DNA from: Manduca sexta
Lineage: Eukaryota > Arthropoda > Insecta > Lepidoptera > Sphingidae
Assembly (NCBI RefSeq): GCF_014839805.1
Contig: NC_051115.1
Location: 5,392,600 to 5,456,599 of the forward strand
DNA: 64,000 bases
Direction of reading: 5' to 3'
In this document: piece after piece, positions 51,000 through 61,217 of the stretch
How the letters are laid out: the number at the start of each line of letters is the position of its first letter
How positions within the stretch are numbered: position 1 is the stretch's first letter
Made by a program: the position numbers and the translations under genes
Notes under the pieces: generated by a model
The model's database searches: none
What the model was told of the DNA's origin: nothing
What the model saw: the letters and a program-made list of their open reading frames with translations, nothing else

Positions 51000-51690
51000 T
51001 TTTTCCCCGTTTTTGCAACATGTTTCATTACTGCTCCGCTCCTATTAGTCATAGCGTGATGATATATAGCCTATAGCACTCCAGGAACAAAGTGCTATCC
51101 AACACAAAAATATTTTTTTCAGTTCGATCTGATAGTTCCTGAGATTAGCCATTTCTGATCCGCTCCTATTGGTCATAGCGTGATGATACATACCCCATAG
51201 TACTCCACGAACAAAGAACTATCCAACACAAAAATATTTTTTCAGTTTGAACCGGTAGTTCCTGAGATTAGCCATTACTGCTCCGCTCCTATTGGTCATA
51301 GCGTGATGATATATAGCCTATAGCACTACACTAATAAAGAGCTATCCAACACAAAAAGAATTTTTCAGTTCGAACCGGTAGTTCCTGAGATTAGTCATTA
51401 CTGCTCCGCTCCTATTGGTCATAGCGTGATGATATATAGCCTATAGCACTACAGTAATAAAGAGCTATCCAACACAAAAATAATTTTCCAGTTCGAACCG
51501 GTAGTTCCTGAGATTAGTCATTACTGCTCCGCTCCTATTGGTCATAGCGTGATGATATATAGCCTATAGTACTCCACAAACAAAGGGCTATCCAATGCAA
51601 AAAGAATTTTTCAATTTGGACTGGTAGTTCCTGAGATTAGCGCGTTCAAACAGACAAACAAACAAACTCTTCAGCTTTATATAATAGTAT
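51000..51690 (+). repeat. 122-bp tandem array, five units
   Basis: CCGCTCCTATTGGTCATAGC recurs at about 51035, 51157, 51280, 51402 and 51525. Each unit also has TATAGCCTATAGCACT and GGTAGTTCCTGAGATTAG. The array ends in AACTCTTCAGCTTTATATAA, the usual 3' end of Rep-G, so it is an expansion inside that repeat. Confidence 0.8.
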
Positions 51691-51767
51691 AGATATCGTA
51701 TACAAAATGTTTTTAAATCGTATATTTGAAATATAAAATGCGAAATATAGTATTTTAACTAAAAACA

Positions 51768-51862
51768 CCAACTCTTTGAATTACAATTTGGTATTCCACT
51801 GCGCTCGCTAGCCTGAGACATGATATGTTAAGTCTTATTATGTCCAGTTACACTCGCTATAA
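51768..51862 (-). repeat. Rep-C fragment
   Basis: ATTTGGTATTCCACTGCGCT, GAGACATGATATGTTAAGTC and TATTATGTCCAGTTACAC. Confidence 0.65.
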
Positions 51863-52075
51863 CAGCTACATCAAAATAAACCGACTAAATGTCTCAAGTT
51901 TGAAGTAACCGAATAGTAATGTAATTCAAAGTTGTTATTTACCGACTCATCAGGCCGTCTCATTTATAAAAACGGTCATTTAAATGTTTGGGTTCTCTAG
52001 AACTGGTTTAATTAAAAAGTTCGCGTCAATTAGATAGCGCAGTGGCTCTCAAACTTTGAGGTCATATTCCATCTA

Positions 52076-52354
52076 TACATATAAAAATGAATCCCTATTT
52101 CCCTTGGTCACGCCATCACGCGTGAACGGCTGGACTGATTTCACTATTTTTTTTGTTGTGTTTGTTATGGTCAGGAGAAGGTTCTTATGAATGAAAAAGA
52201 TCAAAAAAATGCGCGGAATATTAGAAAATTAAAAAAACAACGAAAATATTAATTTTATATAACTGTCAATTATTTGAAATAACTGTCAGCGATTGACAGA
52301 ATGTGCGCTGCAAATTCATAGTTAGAACGGGACAACGTCTGTCGGGTCAGCTGG
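52076..52354 (+). mobile_element. Rep-H, Helitron-like element, best copy
   Basis: An A precedes TCTATACATATAAAAATGAA. The body has GTCACGCCATCACGCGTGAA and CTGTCAGCGATTGACAGAAT. The 3' end is GACAACGTCTGTCGGGTCAG followed by CTGG and a T, fitting the CTRR-T rule. Confidence 0.5.
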
Positions 52355-52474
52355 TCAATAGTAAAATCGGTAATTTCGGTAGACATCGGCTTATGTGTGG
52401 CCCTGGTATCGCCGAGTCCATGAGCAGCTTACCATTAGGGCGGGGTGCTAGCTGGTCTGCCTATTCTTCTTCTT

Positions 52475-52675
52475 GCGTGGATGTCCTCAATGCTGGGTCG
52501 TGACCTCCTACACGGATCATTTTATTCCGGACTATACTGCGCTAATGGTGCCGGTTCTCTGTAACGTGGATTGCTTCGTACATGTTGCTGTCAAGAGCGG
52601 AGCGGATTTGGTCCGACCAGTGCATCGGGTTTTGCCATCGAGACCTTTTACCCTGCCTATAATGGCACATAAAAA
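52475..52675 (-). pseudogene. LINE C-terminal remnant
   Basis: The minus strand reads RWQNPMHWSDQIRSALDSNM, YEAIHVTENRHH-stop, and after a shift GGHDPALR. It is a relative of 57615-57864 (same NPMxWxDQ and GHDP motifs). Confidence 0.65.
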
Positions 52676-52719
52676 AATGAGTACACACAGTGCGCCCGAA
52701 CACATAGTGTAAGCAATGT

Positions 52720-53230
52720 CATAGATTTCTCTGAAACGAAATGAAATGATTTATTTGAACCTGTCAAATGTTATACATAATTTAGATTCCGTTAATATTA
52801 ACTCTACCTGTTCGTGCAGTTCTCGCCAGAGAACGGGCAAGGACTCTGGTGCTGCTCTTTTCAAAATCAGTTTAAGCTAAAAATACATGATAAGGAGAGG
52901 AGAAAAAATACAATTGGTTTATTATTTTTGAGAGCAGTTCATTTATATGCTCGTAAAATTAAAGTTAATTAATAAGACTATTTAAAGTTTAGTACATTTT
53001 ACTTTACTAATAACAAGACCAATTTAGTCTTGGACGTGAGGACTTTAATCTAAATTAACGTACATTTAAACCAAGTCCGTGGGGTATAAACGGTTCTGTA
53101 TGCAAACGTATGTGAAGCCGCAATATCCTGAGGGATTAAATCCTGAAATAACGAATCCTTTGAACCACTTTAAACTAATAAATAAAAACTGAATTTGTTG
53201 GTATATTCTAGATGTTTGGGTTAGGTTAAG
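52720..53230. other. Noncoding stretch
   Basis: AT-rich with nothing recognised, apart from a short CTGTTCGTGCAGTTCTCG scrap of uncertain origin. Confidence 0.35.
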
Positions 53231-53296
53231 AACAGCATTTTACACGGGATTGACAACTCATTTCGTCAGCTAAGTTAGATCTCAAGAGAATGAAAA

Positions 53297-53510
53297 TCCT
53301 AGCCGAATTTCGGCTACGGCGGCTAATTTCAACGAAGATCAGCCACGCAGGAGATATTATAGTACACGAGTGTGCAATACACAAGCATTCTCTGTTCCTT
53401 CTCATAGTCCGGTGAGACATGACCGGAGAGAGATCAGCAGGACCAATGGCTTTAAATGCTTAGATCTCAAGTATTAGATAACGAAATTATTACCGGGTAC
53501 AATTCCAGAC
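53297..53510 (+). repeat. Rep-M copy
   Basis: CTAGCCGAATTTCGGCTACG, GCATTCTCTGTTCCTTCTCA and GACATGACCGGAGAGAGATC. Confidence 0.65.
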
Positions 53511-53518
53511 TCAGACCT

Positions 53519-53698
53519 GGGCCCTTATTCTGTATGATAGTGTAAACGCGTAACGCGGCCGTGTCATGTTATCTTCGAGAATTGTGCGTGGAATGGTATT
53601 CTGTAAGCCAAATTTCTATAGTCCTAAACGTGATGCGTTGTGTTACGTGCTTGTTACGGACTGTTTAAATAACGTGCGGGATAGAGAATAAGGCCCCT
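53519..53698. mobile_element. Candidate 180-bp MITE
   Basis: GGGCCCTTATTCTGTATGAT at left is mirrored by GGGATAGAGAATAAGGCCCC at right (about 17 bp, imperfect). It lies between a Rep-M copy and a LINE tail. No clear target duplication. Confidence 0.45.
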
Positions 53699-53725
53699 GA
53701 TACTAACCGAGCAACGTGGCGCGCT

Positions 53726-53775
53726 CTGGGGAGGCCTATGTTCAGCAGTGGACAGTTGTAGGCTGATGAGATACT
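53726..53775 (+). pseudogene. LINE C-terminal scrap
   Basis: GGGAGGCCTATGTTCAGCAG then TGGAC: the last few codons (EAYVQQWT-type) of an RTE-like protein. Confidence 0.45.
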
Positions 53776-54093
53776 GTGTAGAAAAACCCAATATTAGTTC
53801 ACTGAACCATGACTGAAAACATCAACAAGGTATTTGTACCGCGAGATACAACTAAGAACGAACCAATGAAATAACTGTGTATTAATTGGCGTAGCTACGT
53901 ATTTTATTAGGGGCGGGAGGGGGGTGGAGTTAACTAGCGGTAGCAAAATATCTATGCCCATATGTCACACTAACAGCGTTATATAAAATTAATAAATGTT
54001 GTTTAGCGCCATCTAGTGAAAAATTGTTGAACTCAGCAACTGTAAATGTGACAGCGGCCATTTTTTCCGATTAGTACAATACAACGTCGTTGC

Positions 54094-54212
54094 AACCTAA
54101 GAAGTTCTCTATAAAAATTTTGAGGTTATGTGAAAGCCTAATCCCTCTCAGTAGTAGAGGACGGCCGCATCCAGTAGTGGGACAATATATAGCACAGGGA
54201 TGATATGATATA
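54094..54212 (+). repeat. SINE-A, 5'-truncated
   Basis: CTAAGAAGTTCTCTATAAAA, TAATCCCTCTCAGTAGTAGA and CACAGGGATGATATGATA. Confidence 0.75.
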
Positions 54213-54602
54213 CTCGTTATTCATGGAAAATTTTAGCACAATATTAGCAGAGGTAAATAAGAACGCGATTTCATTAATGAAATGTTAAATCCGCCATATT
54301 GTCTATGGAAAATAAACGAGTGATCATAGACAAAGTTTGGGAACCGCCGAGCAGAACGGACTGTAAATGAAGTATAACCACCATTCACTATTTCGTTTGA
54401 AAAGTTTATTATAAAACTTTCATGAATAAATGGGAAATATTTTATGAAAAGACACAAAAGAAATATTTTTGGAAGATTTTAATGGTATTTAAAACGGGCA
54501 TGTTTAAGAGTCTAGTTTACGGGGTAAGTCTATTTACAGGTCATTGCATAAATTAAACCTAGTGGCGAGACTCCGCTTCGGATAAATTCCGATAAATATA
54601 TT

Positions 54603-55066
54603 TTTGGATCCAATAACGTTTTACAAACAGACGCGTCATAGACTAACAAAATTGCACATAAAAACAGCGCAGTATTTACTATAGTCACATGTACCGCCCT
54701 AGCAGCTCGCATTGATACGGCCCGAGTGGGCCCGAGTGTGCCCGAGTGGGCCCGAGCATCGACCGCCGCCTCGCCTTGACAGTCGAGTAAAATGCATTTA
54801 TTAGTTAAAAAAATAAGTTAAATAGTGTATACTTATTTCTAACATATGAAATGAAACGTTTTTTTCATTCACAGTTGGAGTATAATTTGTACATTGTCTA
54901 AAAACACAGGAAGGTATTTTATTTATATAAATACCAAAGTTAGTAAGCCGACTACCCGCGACAGTGATTGGAGGTTGACTAAGTGAATGTCGGGCAATTA
55001 CCTGCCTTGCTTTCGTCTTGCCAGTATTGAGCTCGGACAACGTATCTATGTAATAAAAACATCTTA
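54603..55066 (-). repeat. Rep-I, full-length reverse copy
   Basis: CCAATAACGTTTTACAAACA at left to GTATCTATGTAATAAAAACA at right, with GTGGGCCCGAGTGTGCCCGA inside (CGGGCCCACT repeats in reverse). Confidence 0.75.
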
Positions 55067-55069
55067 GTA

Positions 55070-55560
55070 TGGATCATTCCCAAGAAGTCGAAAACAACTA
55101 ATATTTACCGGCATTAGTTAGTTATTTCTTATTAAGTTACATTAATACTATTTTCTTGTTTGATTTTAACTATACACTACTCAATAGTTCTAATTTTATC
55201 TTAGTCCCCATTTAAGTAATTAAGTCCCCATTTAAGTAATTAACTAGTATATGAGCGCGAAAGAAACACAATCGAGTTTCATGTTTGTATATTTTATATT
55301 TTTTTATTGTTTATGATTGTAATCTGTTTTGTGTCTTAATTATCATATAAATGTTTATTTTAAATAAATAAACATTTTGTGCGCGCAGACTCCTCGAATT
55401 GTTCCGACTATGGTGTCAGGGAAGATGTGTCATGTTTTGTCGGTTGCTGCGTCGGAAGGGTTTTAGTAAAAACATATTTTGATATCGTGAAGTGAGTGAC
55501 CCGCGAATGCGGACGTACGGGGCGAAATGGTAGTTAAATTTAGTCCAAGGTCTTTAAAAA
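55070..55560. other. AT-rich noncoding stretch
   Basis: Contains a short direct duplication (AGTCCCCATTTAAGTAATTA twice near 55205-55240). Nothing else recognised. Confidence 0.35.
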
Positions 55561-55569
55561 AAGATTTAA

Positions 55570-55780
55570 GCAAATTAAACCATATACTCGTCATTACCTC
55601 TGCAATACTAAACCAAAGATCGTCAATGAATGGCGAATATTTTCACTAAAAATCTCAGTTTTACTTTTCTGATCTTACGAATATGGCGTTTGCGTGAGTG
55701 TATTACTGAAATTGTGAAGTCGATGCGACGAATTCTCTAAGAGTAGTGGCATTAGGGCGTGTAAAATTAAAATTATTTTT
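55570..55780. mobile_element. Partial copy of the TA-flanked MITE
   Basis: AAATTAAACCATATACTCGT, ATGGCGTTTGCGTGAGTGTA and GTGGCATTAGGGCGTGTAAA. Confidence 0.6.
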
Positions 55781-55794
55781 TATTGATATACTAG

Positions 55795-55880
55795 TTGTCC
55801 CGTCTTAACTATGAATTTGCAGCGCGCATTCTGTCAATCGCTGACAGTTATTTCAAACAATTGACAGTTATATAAAATTA
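55795..55880 (-). repeat. Rep-H 3' fragment
   Basis: ACTAGTTGTCCCGTCTTAAC, then CTGTCAATCGCTGACAGTTA in reverse. Confidence 0.55.
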
Positions 55881-56045
55881 ATATTTTGTTCGAAACTTAC
55901 ATTTTTTTATTTTATATCGACCACCACAGACGTTAACCATAAACAAAAGAGTGGCAAATATACGGTAGTGTAAAGTTATTTTTTTAAATTTAATTTATTT
56001 CTAATGCGTGTTATAAAACTATCATCTTTCTACACTTCTTCTCCA

Positions 56046-56263
56046 TAATAATATCAGCCCTGTATTATATACTTGCCCACTGCTGAGCACGGGCCTCCTC
56101 TACTACTGAGAGGGATTAGGCCTTAGTCCACCACGCTGGCCTAGTGCGGATTGGTAGACTTCACACACCTTCGAAATTCCTATAGAGAACTTCTCAGATG
56201 TGCAGGTTTCCTCACGATGTTTTCCTTCACCGTTAAAGCGAACGATAAATTCACAAAGAACTT
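56046..56263 (-). repeat. SINE-A, head missing
   Basis: AATAATATCAGCCCTGTATT to TTCACCGTTAAAGCGAACGA. Confidence 0.85.
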
Positions 56264-56275
56264 CTTCTCCATATT

Positions 56276-56900
56276 CTACTAATTTTATAAATGCGAAAGT
56301 TTGTGAAGATGGATGTATGGATGTAGGTATGTATATTTGTTCCTCTTTCATGAAAAAACTACGGAACGGATTTGGATGAAACTTTACAGTAATATTGGTT
56401 ATACATCAGAATAACACATAGGCTACAATTTGGAATGATTCTGTGTAATGGGTGGGTTATGTAGCGTGTTTGCAAGACGATCGCTGGACAAAAAGAATGA
56501 CGACATGGACCGGGCCAGGCAAACGCTACAGAGGAAGACCGCTTACGAGGTGGCAAGATGAGATTATCAGGACAGCGGGTCATGATTGGATACAGAAAGC
56601 TCAGATTAGAGAGCGCTGGAAATCTTTGGGGGAGGCTTTTACCCGTGGCCCCTCCACGGAAAACCCATAATAAATAAAAAATTTAATACTAAGCGTAACC
56701 TAACTTAATAAATCATAAATATTAGTAAATAAGTTATAATTTAAAAACTGTATATTAGGTAATAATAGCTTAAGTTAAAACAAAAATTCTTAACTGTTCT
56801 TATCTTTTCTAGGAATAAAAAGCTTTTTTATTTCTATTTTATTTATCTGTGTAATTTGGTCATAATATAACGATACATATCAAGTTAATCGGAAAAAAAT
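56276..56900 (+). repeat. Rep-K copy split by a LINE
   Basis: TTTTATAAATGCGAAAGTTT to GATTCTGTGTAAT (56449), resuming at 56847 with CTGTGTAATTTGGTCATAAT and ATAACGATACATATCAAG. The same sequence without interruption is at 45787-45935. Confidence 0.75.
56450..56846 (+). mobile_element. 5'-truncated LINE with 9-bp duplication
   Basis: CTGTGTAAT flanks it (56441-56449, 56847-56855). The insert reads WTKRMTTWTGPGKRYRGRPL, TRWQDEIIRTAGHDWIQKAQ, IRERWKSLGEAFT and stops at 56668-56670, then a 3' UTR with AATAAA near its end. This is the C-terminal end of an RTE-type endonuclease/reverse-transcriptase with an uninterrupted frame, so the insertion is fairly young. Confidence 0.82.
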
Positions 56901-57123
56901 TGCTAATAAATCGTTTTTCTTTCTAAACTATAACTGTGGAAATTTCATACTTCATCCGTGTTATTTTCGTTAAAAAGGTACAAAGTATTTGTTTCACGTA
57001 GTAATAAGAAATTGTTAAGTAATCTTGAAAAACCAGCGGGTGATCCTCTGAAGGTTGGAAGCGATTGGACCACCAACCTGGCTAAACATAGTGCCCCGAA
57101 GCAAGGTTATAATGATAGTCCAT

Positions 57124-57320
57124 ATATATAAAAATGAATCCCATTTCCCTTGGTCACGCCACGCGTGAACGACTGGACCGAATTCACTATTTTTTTTTTG
57201 CTGTGTTTGTTATTGTCAGGAGAAGGTTCTTATGAAAGAAAATATTCAAAAAATTGCTAATTGAAAATTTAAGAAAACTTAGTGATGGTATTAATTTTAT
57301 ATAACTGTCAATTTTTTTAA
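57124..57320 (+). mobile_element. Rep-H, 3'-truncated
   Basis: TATATATAAAAATGAATCCC, GTGAACGACTGGACCGAATT and TTATATAACTGTCAATTT. Confidence 0.5.
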
Positions 57321-57324
57321 CATC

Positions 57325-57462
57325 TTATGTCTGAAGATGGCGAGCGCAGTGGAATACTAAACAATACTTTGTAACTCAAGGTGTTGGTGTTTCTACTGTA
57401 TATGCAGTATTCAGGCGAACGGCAAGCTCGTCTCGTCAGTCATACAAAGCAATAAAAAAAAA
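57325..57462 (+). repeat. Rep-C, 5'-truncated
   Basis: ATGGCGAGCGCAGTGGAATA to GGCAAGCTCGTCTCGTCAGT and an A-run. Confidence 0.75.
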
Positions 57463-57544
57463 TACAACGATGCACTCATGGTACAATTTTGAAAGCTGCA
57501 TGTCTGATATAAAATCACGAATGCTCAAACATATAACAGAAGAA

Positions 57545-58040
57545 AGGTGGTAGGATATATTTTTATCCGCTCAGACAGCGACCGTACTTCCTTCCTTCCT
57601 TGCGTCGATTAACCTCAATGCTGAGGGTCGTGACCTTGCTGAAGAACTTTTGTTCGGACTATGTTTCGCCACCTTGTCCTATCTTCGGCGGCGCGAACGG
57701 CTCCGCAAACTGTGGTGTCTAACGTGGACCGGAACTGGTCATACCAACGCATTGGGTTTCTGCCCCGGGGTCGTTTGCCAGCCACCTTGCCAGTCAGCAG
57801 CAATTTTTCAAAATTGTCTCCACTTTTCCTGGCAATGTGGCCGAAGTATTCTAAACTTACACAAGCGACCATACACAAGGTGTTAAAAACCACCATAGTG
57901 GCACACGTGAGTCGCGTGATCTATGTATATCCTGTTCCAACATAATTGTGTCGACTGAGGGGTAATCATCTCTCGTCAGTCGACGTTCTATTGGACCTAC
58001 TTACCATCAGGTACAGTCGGGTCATTTACCATGAACATAT
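57545..58040 (+). repeat. Rep-D copy split by a LINE
   Basis: GGTAGGATATATTTTTATCC and CAGCGACCGTAC before the split (57587), then GCGACCATACACAAGGTGTT, CCACCATAGTGGCACACG and GGTAATCATCTCTCGTCAGT after it. Confidence 0.75.
57588..57864 (-). mobile_element. 5'-truncated LINE, C-terminal coding end
   Basis: Minus strand: FGHIARKSGDNFEKLLLTGK, RPRGRNPMRWYDQFRSTLD, VRAAEDRTRWRNIVRTKVLQ, QGHDPQH-stop. GCGACCGTAC (to 57587) and GCGACCATAC (57865-57874) look like a target duplication with one change. The tail is a (TTCC)n run at the left. Confidence 0.75.
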
Positions 58041-58049
58041 AGTAGAATA

Positions 58050-58260
58050 TCCTTTATTCCCGTTTTGTAAATTTCTTGCCAGCCCGAGCTAGTTTCTTTG
58101 TTTACCTTATAATCTTTCATTTATTTTATGTTCAATATAAATTGTCTTTAGGTAAATAAGCTACTTTATATAAGTAATAATTAAGTATTCTCATGTACCT
58201 TGACTTATAAACGCAACTATGTTCGCCTGCGTGATGAATAAAGCATTTTATTTTATTTTA
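58050..58260 (+). repeat. Rep-L copy
   Basis: TTGCCAGCCCGAGCTAGTTT, CGCAACTATGTTCGCCTGCG and GATGAATAAAGCATTTTATT. Confidence 0.65.
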
Positions 58261-58429
58261 AGTCACATACATTTTGATCTAGTTGGCTCTGACATCCCAA
58301 CTTTCGAACAAGATAAATACAGAATCGTTAACAGCAATCAGTCAATGTCTGTAAAATGCTGACGCTACTATTTAGATAGTGCTAGCCTTGCTGATAGATC
58401 TTTAGTGACGTAGTAGATTAGACATATAA

Positions 58430-58605
58430 GAACTTGTGGTACAATTAGTGTACACCGCCATCTCGTCGACATCAATGGAACTACGTGGAGATGGTATTGA
58501 AAAAATTGTAATGATAACGCACAACAATCACGCTAGATGGCGAGAGACGATACTGACTTGCGATAGCAGAGTTAGCGCGACGCGTAGCATGTATACCACC
58601 TTATT
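58430..58605 (+). repeat. About 170-bp repeat (inverted partner at 60885)
   Basis: CTTGTGGTACAATTAGTGTA, CGCTAGATGGCGAGAGACGA and GCGATAGCAGAGTTAGCGCG. The same blocks are inverted at 60885-61070. Confidence 0.6.
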
Positions 58606-58613
58606 CTAAACAC

Positions 58614-58937
58614 AGCAGCGATAGCCTAGTTGGTTGTGGAACGGACTGCCGAGACGAATGTTCGCAGGTTCAAATCCCAAGGACAAACACGTCTGACTTA
58701 TCTAAAAAAAAAATATGTGTGTATTCTTTGTGAATTATCGCTTGCTTTAACGGTGAAGGAAAACATCGCGAGGAAACCTGCATACCTGAGAAATTCTCTA
58801 TAGGAAATTTGAGGGTGTGTGAAGTCTACCAATCCGCACTAGGCCAGCGTGGTGGACTAAGGCCTAATCCCTCTCAGTAGTAGAGGAGGCCCGTGCCCAA
58901 CAGTGGGACAGTATATAATACAGGGCTGATATTATTT
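58614..58937 (+). repeat. SINE-A, full-length copy
   Basis: GCAGCGATAGCCTAGTTGGT with A box, AGGTTCAAATCCC with a near-perfect B box, full body, and GGGCTGATATTATTTATT end. The best preserved copy in the window. Confidence 0.92.
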
Positions 58938-59139
58938 ATTCTAAACAGATTTTCAGGTTTTGACAACCATAATCGTTGATATCTCATTCTCTCCCAGTGA
59001 CCGACCGCTTAACAACAAAATGAAAGTTTTGACAGATGCACAAATAATTTAGAGAAGAATATAAACTATATTTCATTAACGGATGTAGCAAAAAAGGTGT
59101 CCACGCGTTCGAAATTGCGATCACTTTTAAATATTTAAT

Positions 59140-59285
59140 TTATATGTGTCGCATTCCAGGATCTGTGTATATCCGGTTCCAACATAATTGTGTCGACTGA
59201 GGGGTAATCGTCTCTCATCAGTCGACATTCTATTGGAACGTACTCCATATACCATCAGGTAAGGGTCACTTTCCTTTCATGTATA
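59140..59285 (+). repeat. Rep-D fragment
   Basis: CGCATTCCAGGATCTGTGTA, CAACATAATTGTGTCGACTG and CATATACCATCAGGTAAG. Confidence 0.65.
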
Positions 59286-59424
59286 AAAAAACGAAAGTTC
59301 GAGTAAATGTTTGGATATTTGTTAATGTAAACGCGGGAATTTCTGAACGGATTGTTTTGGCGCACGGGTAAACGATGTTCTGGAATAATACGGGCTACTT
59401 ATACTGTTAATATTTATTAAAATT

Positions 59425-59505
59425 AAACTACTTTTCGGATTCTATCGCGGTTTATTATATTTTAGTTTTCTCCCGACGTTTCGAAGACTTCAAGACACTG
59501 TGAGC
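59425..59505 (+). repeat. Rep-F copy
   Basis: CGGATTCTATCGCGGTTTAT and TTTCTCCCGACGTTTCGAAG. Confidence 0.65.
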
Positions 59506-59559
59506 CCATTCTGTGTAGATAAAATTTAAAAAAAGTTGTATAGTTGTAAAATGTAGGTA

Positions 59560-59720
59560 GATATTGTAACTTTGACTTTGCGGATGAAGAACACCTCAGT
59601 CCCCCCCGTGACCACGAAGGCTGCAAAGTCTTCGAAACATCGGGAGAAAACTAAAATATAAAAAATACCACGATAGAATCCTAAAAGTAGTTTAATTTTA
59701 ATGTCTAACATTCGCGTAAT
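59560..59720 (-). repeat. Rep-F copy, inverted relative to the previous one
   Basis: GAACACCTCAGTCCCCCCCG, GTCTTCGAAACATCGGGAGA and ACGATAGAATCCTAAAAGTA. Confidence 0.65.
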
Positions 59721-60018
59721 CATAAGAAATCATTATGTTAATATTTAGTTTAAGAATTTTTGCTGTGCAACTATAAAAAAATCATAGTAAGTTATCTTAT
59801 TGTTATAGGAAAGTTCTTCCACGTACTGATCGTTGAAACTTCGCAATCACACAGCAAATCCGATTTGAAGGACTTTGCAAAACTTTTCCACACGTCTGGT
59901 CTCCGTAGTTCGTAAACAGCGTTGAAACAGATTGATTTTGCAATCCTCTTAATAAAAAATCGTTGGAATTCAATCGTATTTGGTTTTTAAACTATGGTTA
60001 TAGTAGGGTCCATTTTTT

Positions 60019-60225
60019 ATTGCTTTGAATGACGAGACGAGCTTGCCGTTCGCCTGATGGTAAAGGATACGACCGATAAACAAAAGAAACTCCAACACCT
60101 TGAATTACAAAGTGTTTGGTATTCCACTGCGCTCGCCATCCTGAGACATGAGATGTTAAGTATCATCATGTCCAGTAGTTAGCGGCTACAATGTCCTTCA
60201 AACCGAAACACAACAGTGACTACAC
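60019..60225 (-). repeat. Rep-C copy
   Basis: TTATTGCTTTGAATGACGAG, GAGCTTGCCGTTCGCCTGAT and GGCTACAATGTCCTTCAAAC. Confidence 0.8.
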
Positions 60226-60374
60226 ATTTATGTAAAATTAGTGTCGGCTTTCAAGACGGACCATAAAGAATTTTGTTTTTAATTTACGATAAAAAATATA
60301 ATAATAACATATTAAATATATATAAATAGAAAAAAAGTTGTGTAAATTTATCACGATAAATCTAAATGAATGAT

Positions 60375-60590
60375 AATCAGTTACCACTGCGTCTGATGGT
60401 AAGTGGAGTGGGGTCCAATAGAATGTCGACTGACGAGAGATGATTACCCCTCAGTCGACACAATTATGCCGGCCTGTTGTTACTGGTTATACACAGGCTG
60501 ATCCCGTAACGCGACACTTTGGCCACTATGGCGGGTTTTAACACCTTGTGTGCGATCGCTATCCGGACGGATATAAAACATATACTACCA
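60375..60590 (-). repeat. Rep-D, near complete reverse copy
   Basis: TGATGGTAAGTGGAGTGGGG, GTCGACACAATTATGCCGGC and GGCCACTATGGCGGGTTTTA. Confidence 0.8.
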
Positions 60591-60633
60591 CTAGCAAAAT
60601 TATATTAGCCACGTTGGTGTTGTGGCAGCTCTT

Positions 60634-60880
60634 ATGGCTCATACTTTGATAGTATTAAAAAAAACAACGGCCACGTTTAAATTTAACAATGCACTATACA
60701 AGGCTTATTCAACCAATAAGATACCGATAAAGATTTGTAGCGACGCGAAGGTAAACGCCACTGTAGAGGAACAGATGGTTGCGTTCCTCTACGGACGGGG
60801 AAGATCTCCAGTCAGGCAGATGTTTGTGACCGGCCGCGGCACCTCCGACGGTCCCTATTCGGAGATAGTATATATACTGC
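60634..60880 (+). CDS. Unidentified coding-like open frame (possible exon)
   Basis: An open plus-strand frame from the ATG at 60634. The best part reads KICSDAKVNATVEEQMVAFL, then YGRGRSPVRQMFVTGRGTSD and GPYSEIVYIL. It is markedly less AT-rich than its surroundings, with no low-complexity sequence and a mixed, protein-like composition. I do not recognise a family. The frame stays open to 61029, but the part after about 60885 is a repeat shared with 58430, so any real exon should end before it. No strong donor was found (GCGCGTTTCT at 60883 is weak). It could be an exon, an old retrotransposon fragment or chance. Confidence 0.3.
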
Positions 60881-60884
60881 GCGT

Positions 60885-61070
60885 TTCTAGTATTATATAT
60901 CAGACTATGACTGCACGTCGCGAAAATTCTGCTATCGCTAGTCAGAATCATTTATCGCCATCTAGTCTGATTATTGAGCATTATTTCCTAATTTTGACAA
61001 TATTAATCTTACAGTTCCAGAGATTTTGACTAGATGGCGTTATGTACACTAATTGTACCACATACTAAAA
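60885..61070 (-). repeat. About 170-bp repeat (inverted partner at 58430)
   Basis: AATTCTGCTATCGCTAGTCA, CGCCATCTAGTCTGATTATT and GTACACTAATTGTACCACAT in reverse of the partner. Confidence 0.6.
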
Positions 61071-61189
61071 CAATGTGGATTGTGTAAGCGTACATTGTAA
61101 CAAGCAAGACTGAGTGCTTTCTGTAGCAAGATTAGTTTATAAGTAGGTGAGAGTTAATTTTTAATACATTTGACGGTGAATTTTGGAAT

Positions 61190-61217
61190 ATGTCTGTGTT
61201 GGAAATGTTAATATTAT
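61190..61217 (+). CDS. Secreted peptide exon 1 (coding part)
   Basis: Nine codons and one base of hydrophobic signal-peptide start, followed by GTGAGTATTT. An AT-rich leader lies upstream. The transcription start was not identified. Confidence 0.55.

Noticed and set aside
60375..60590. Possible promoter or first exon of the neighbouring frame
   Set aside because: The sequence is a Rep-D copy found at several other places in the window.
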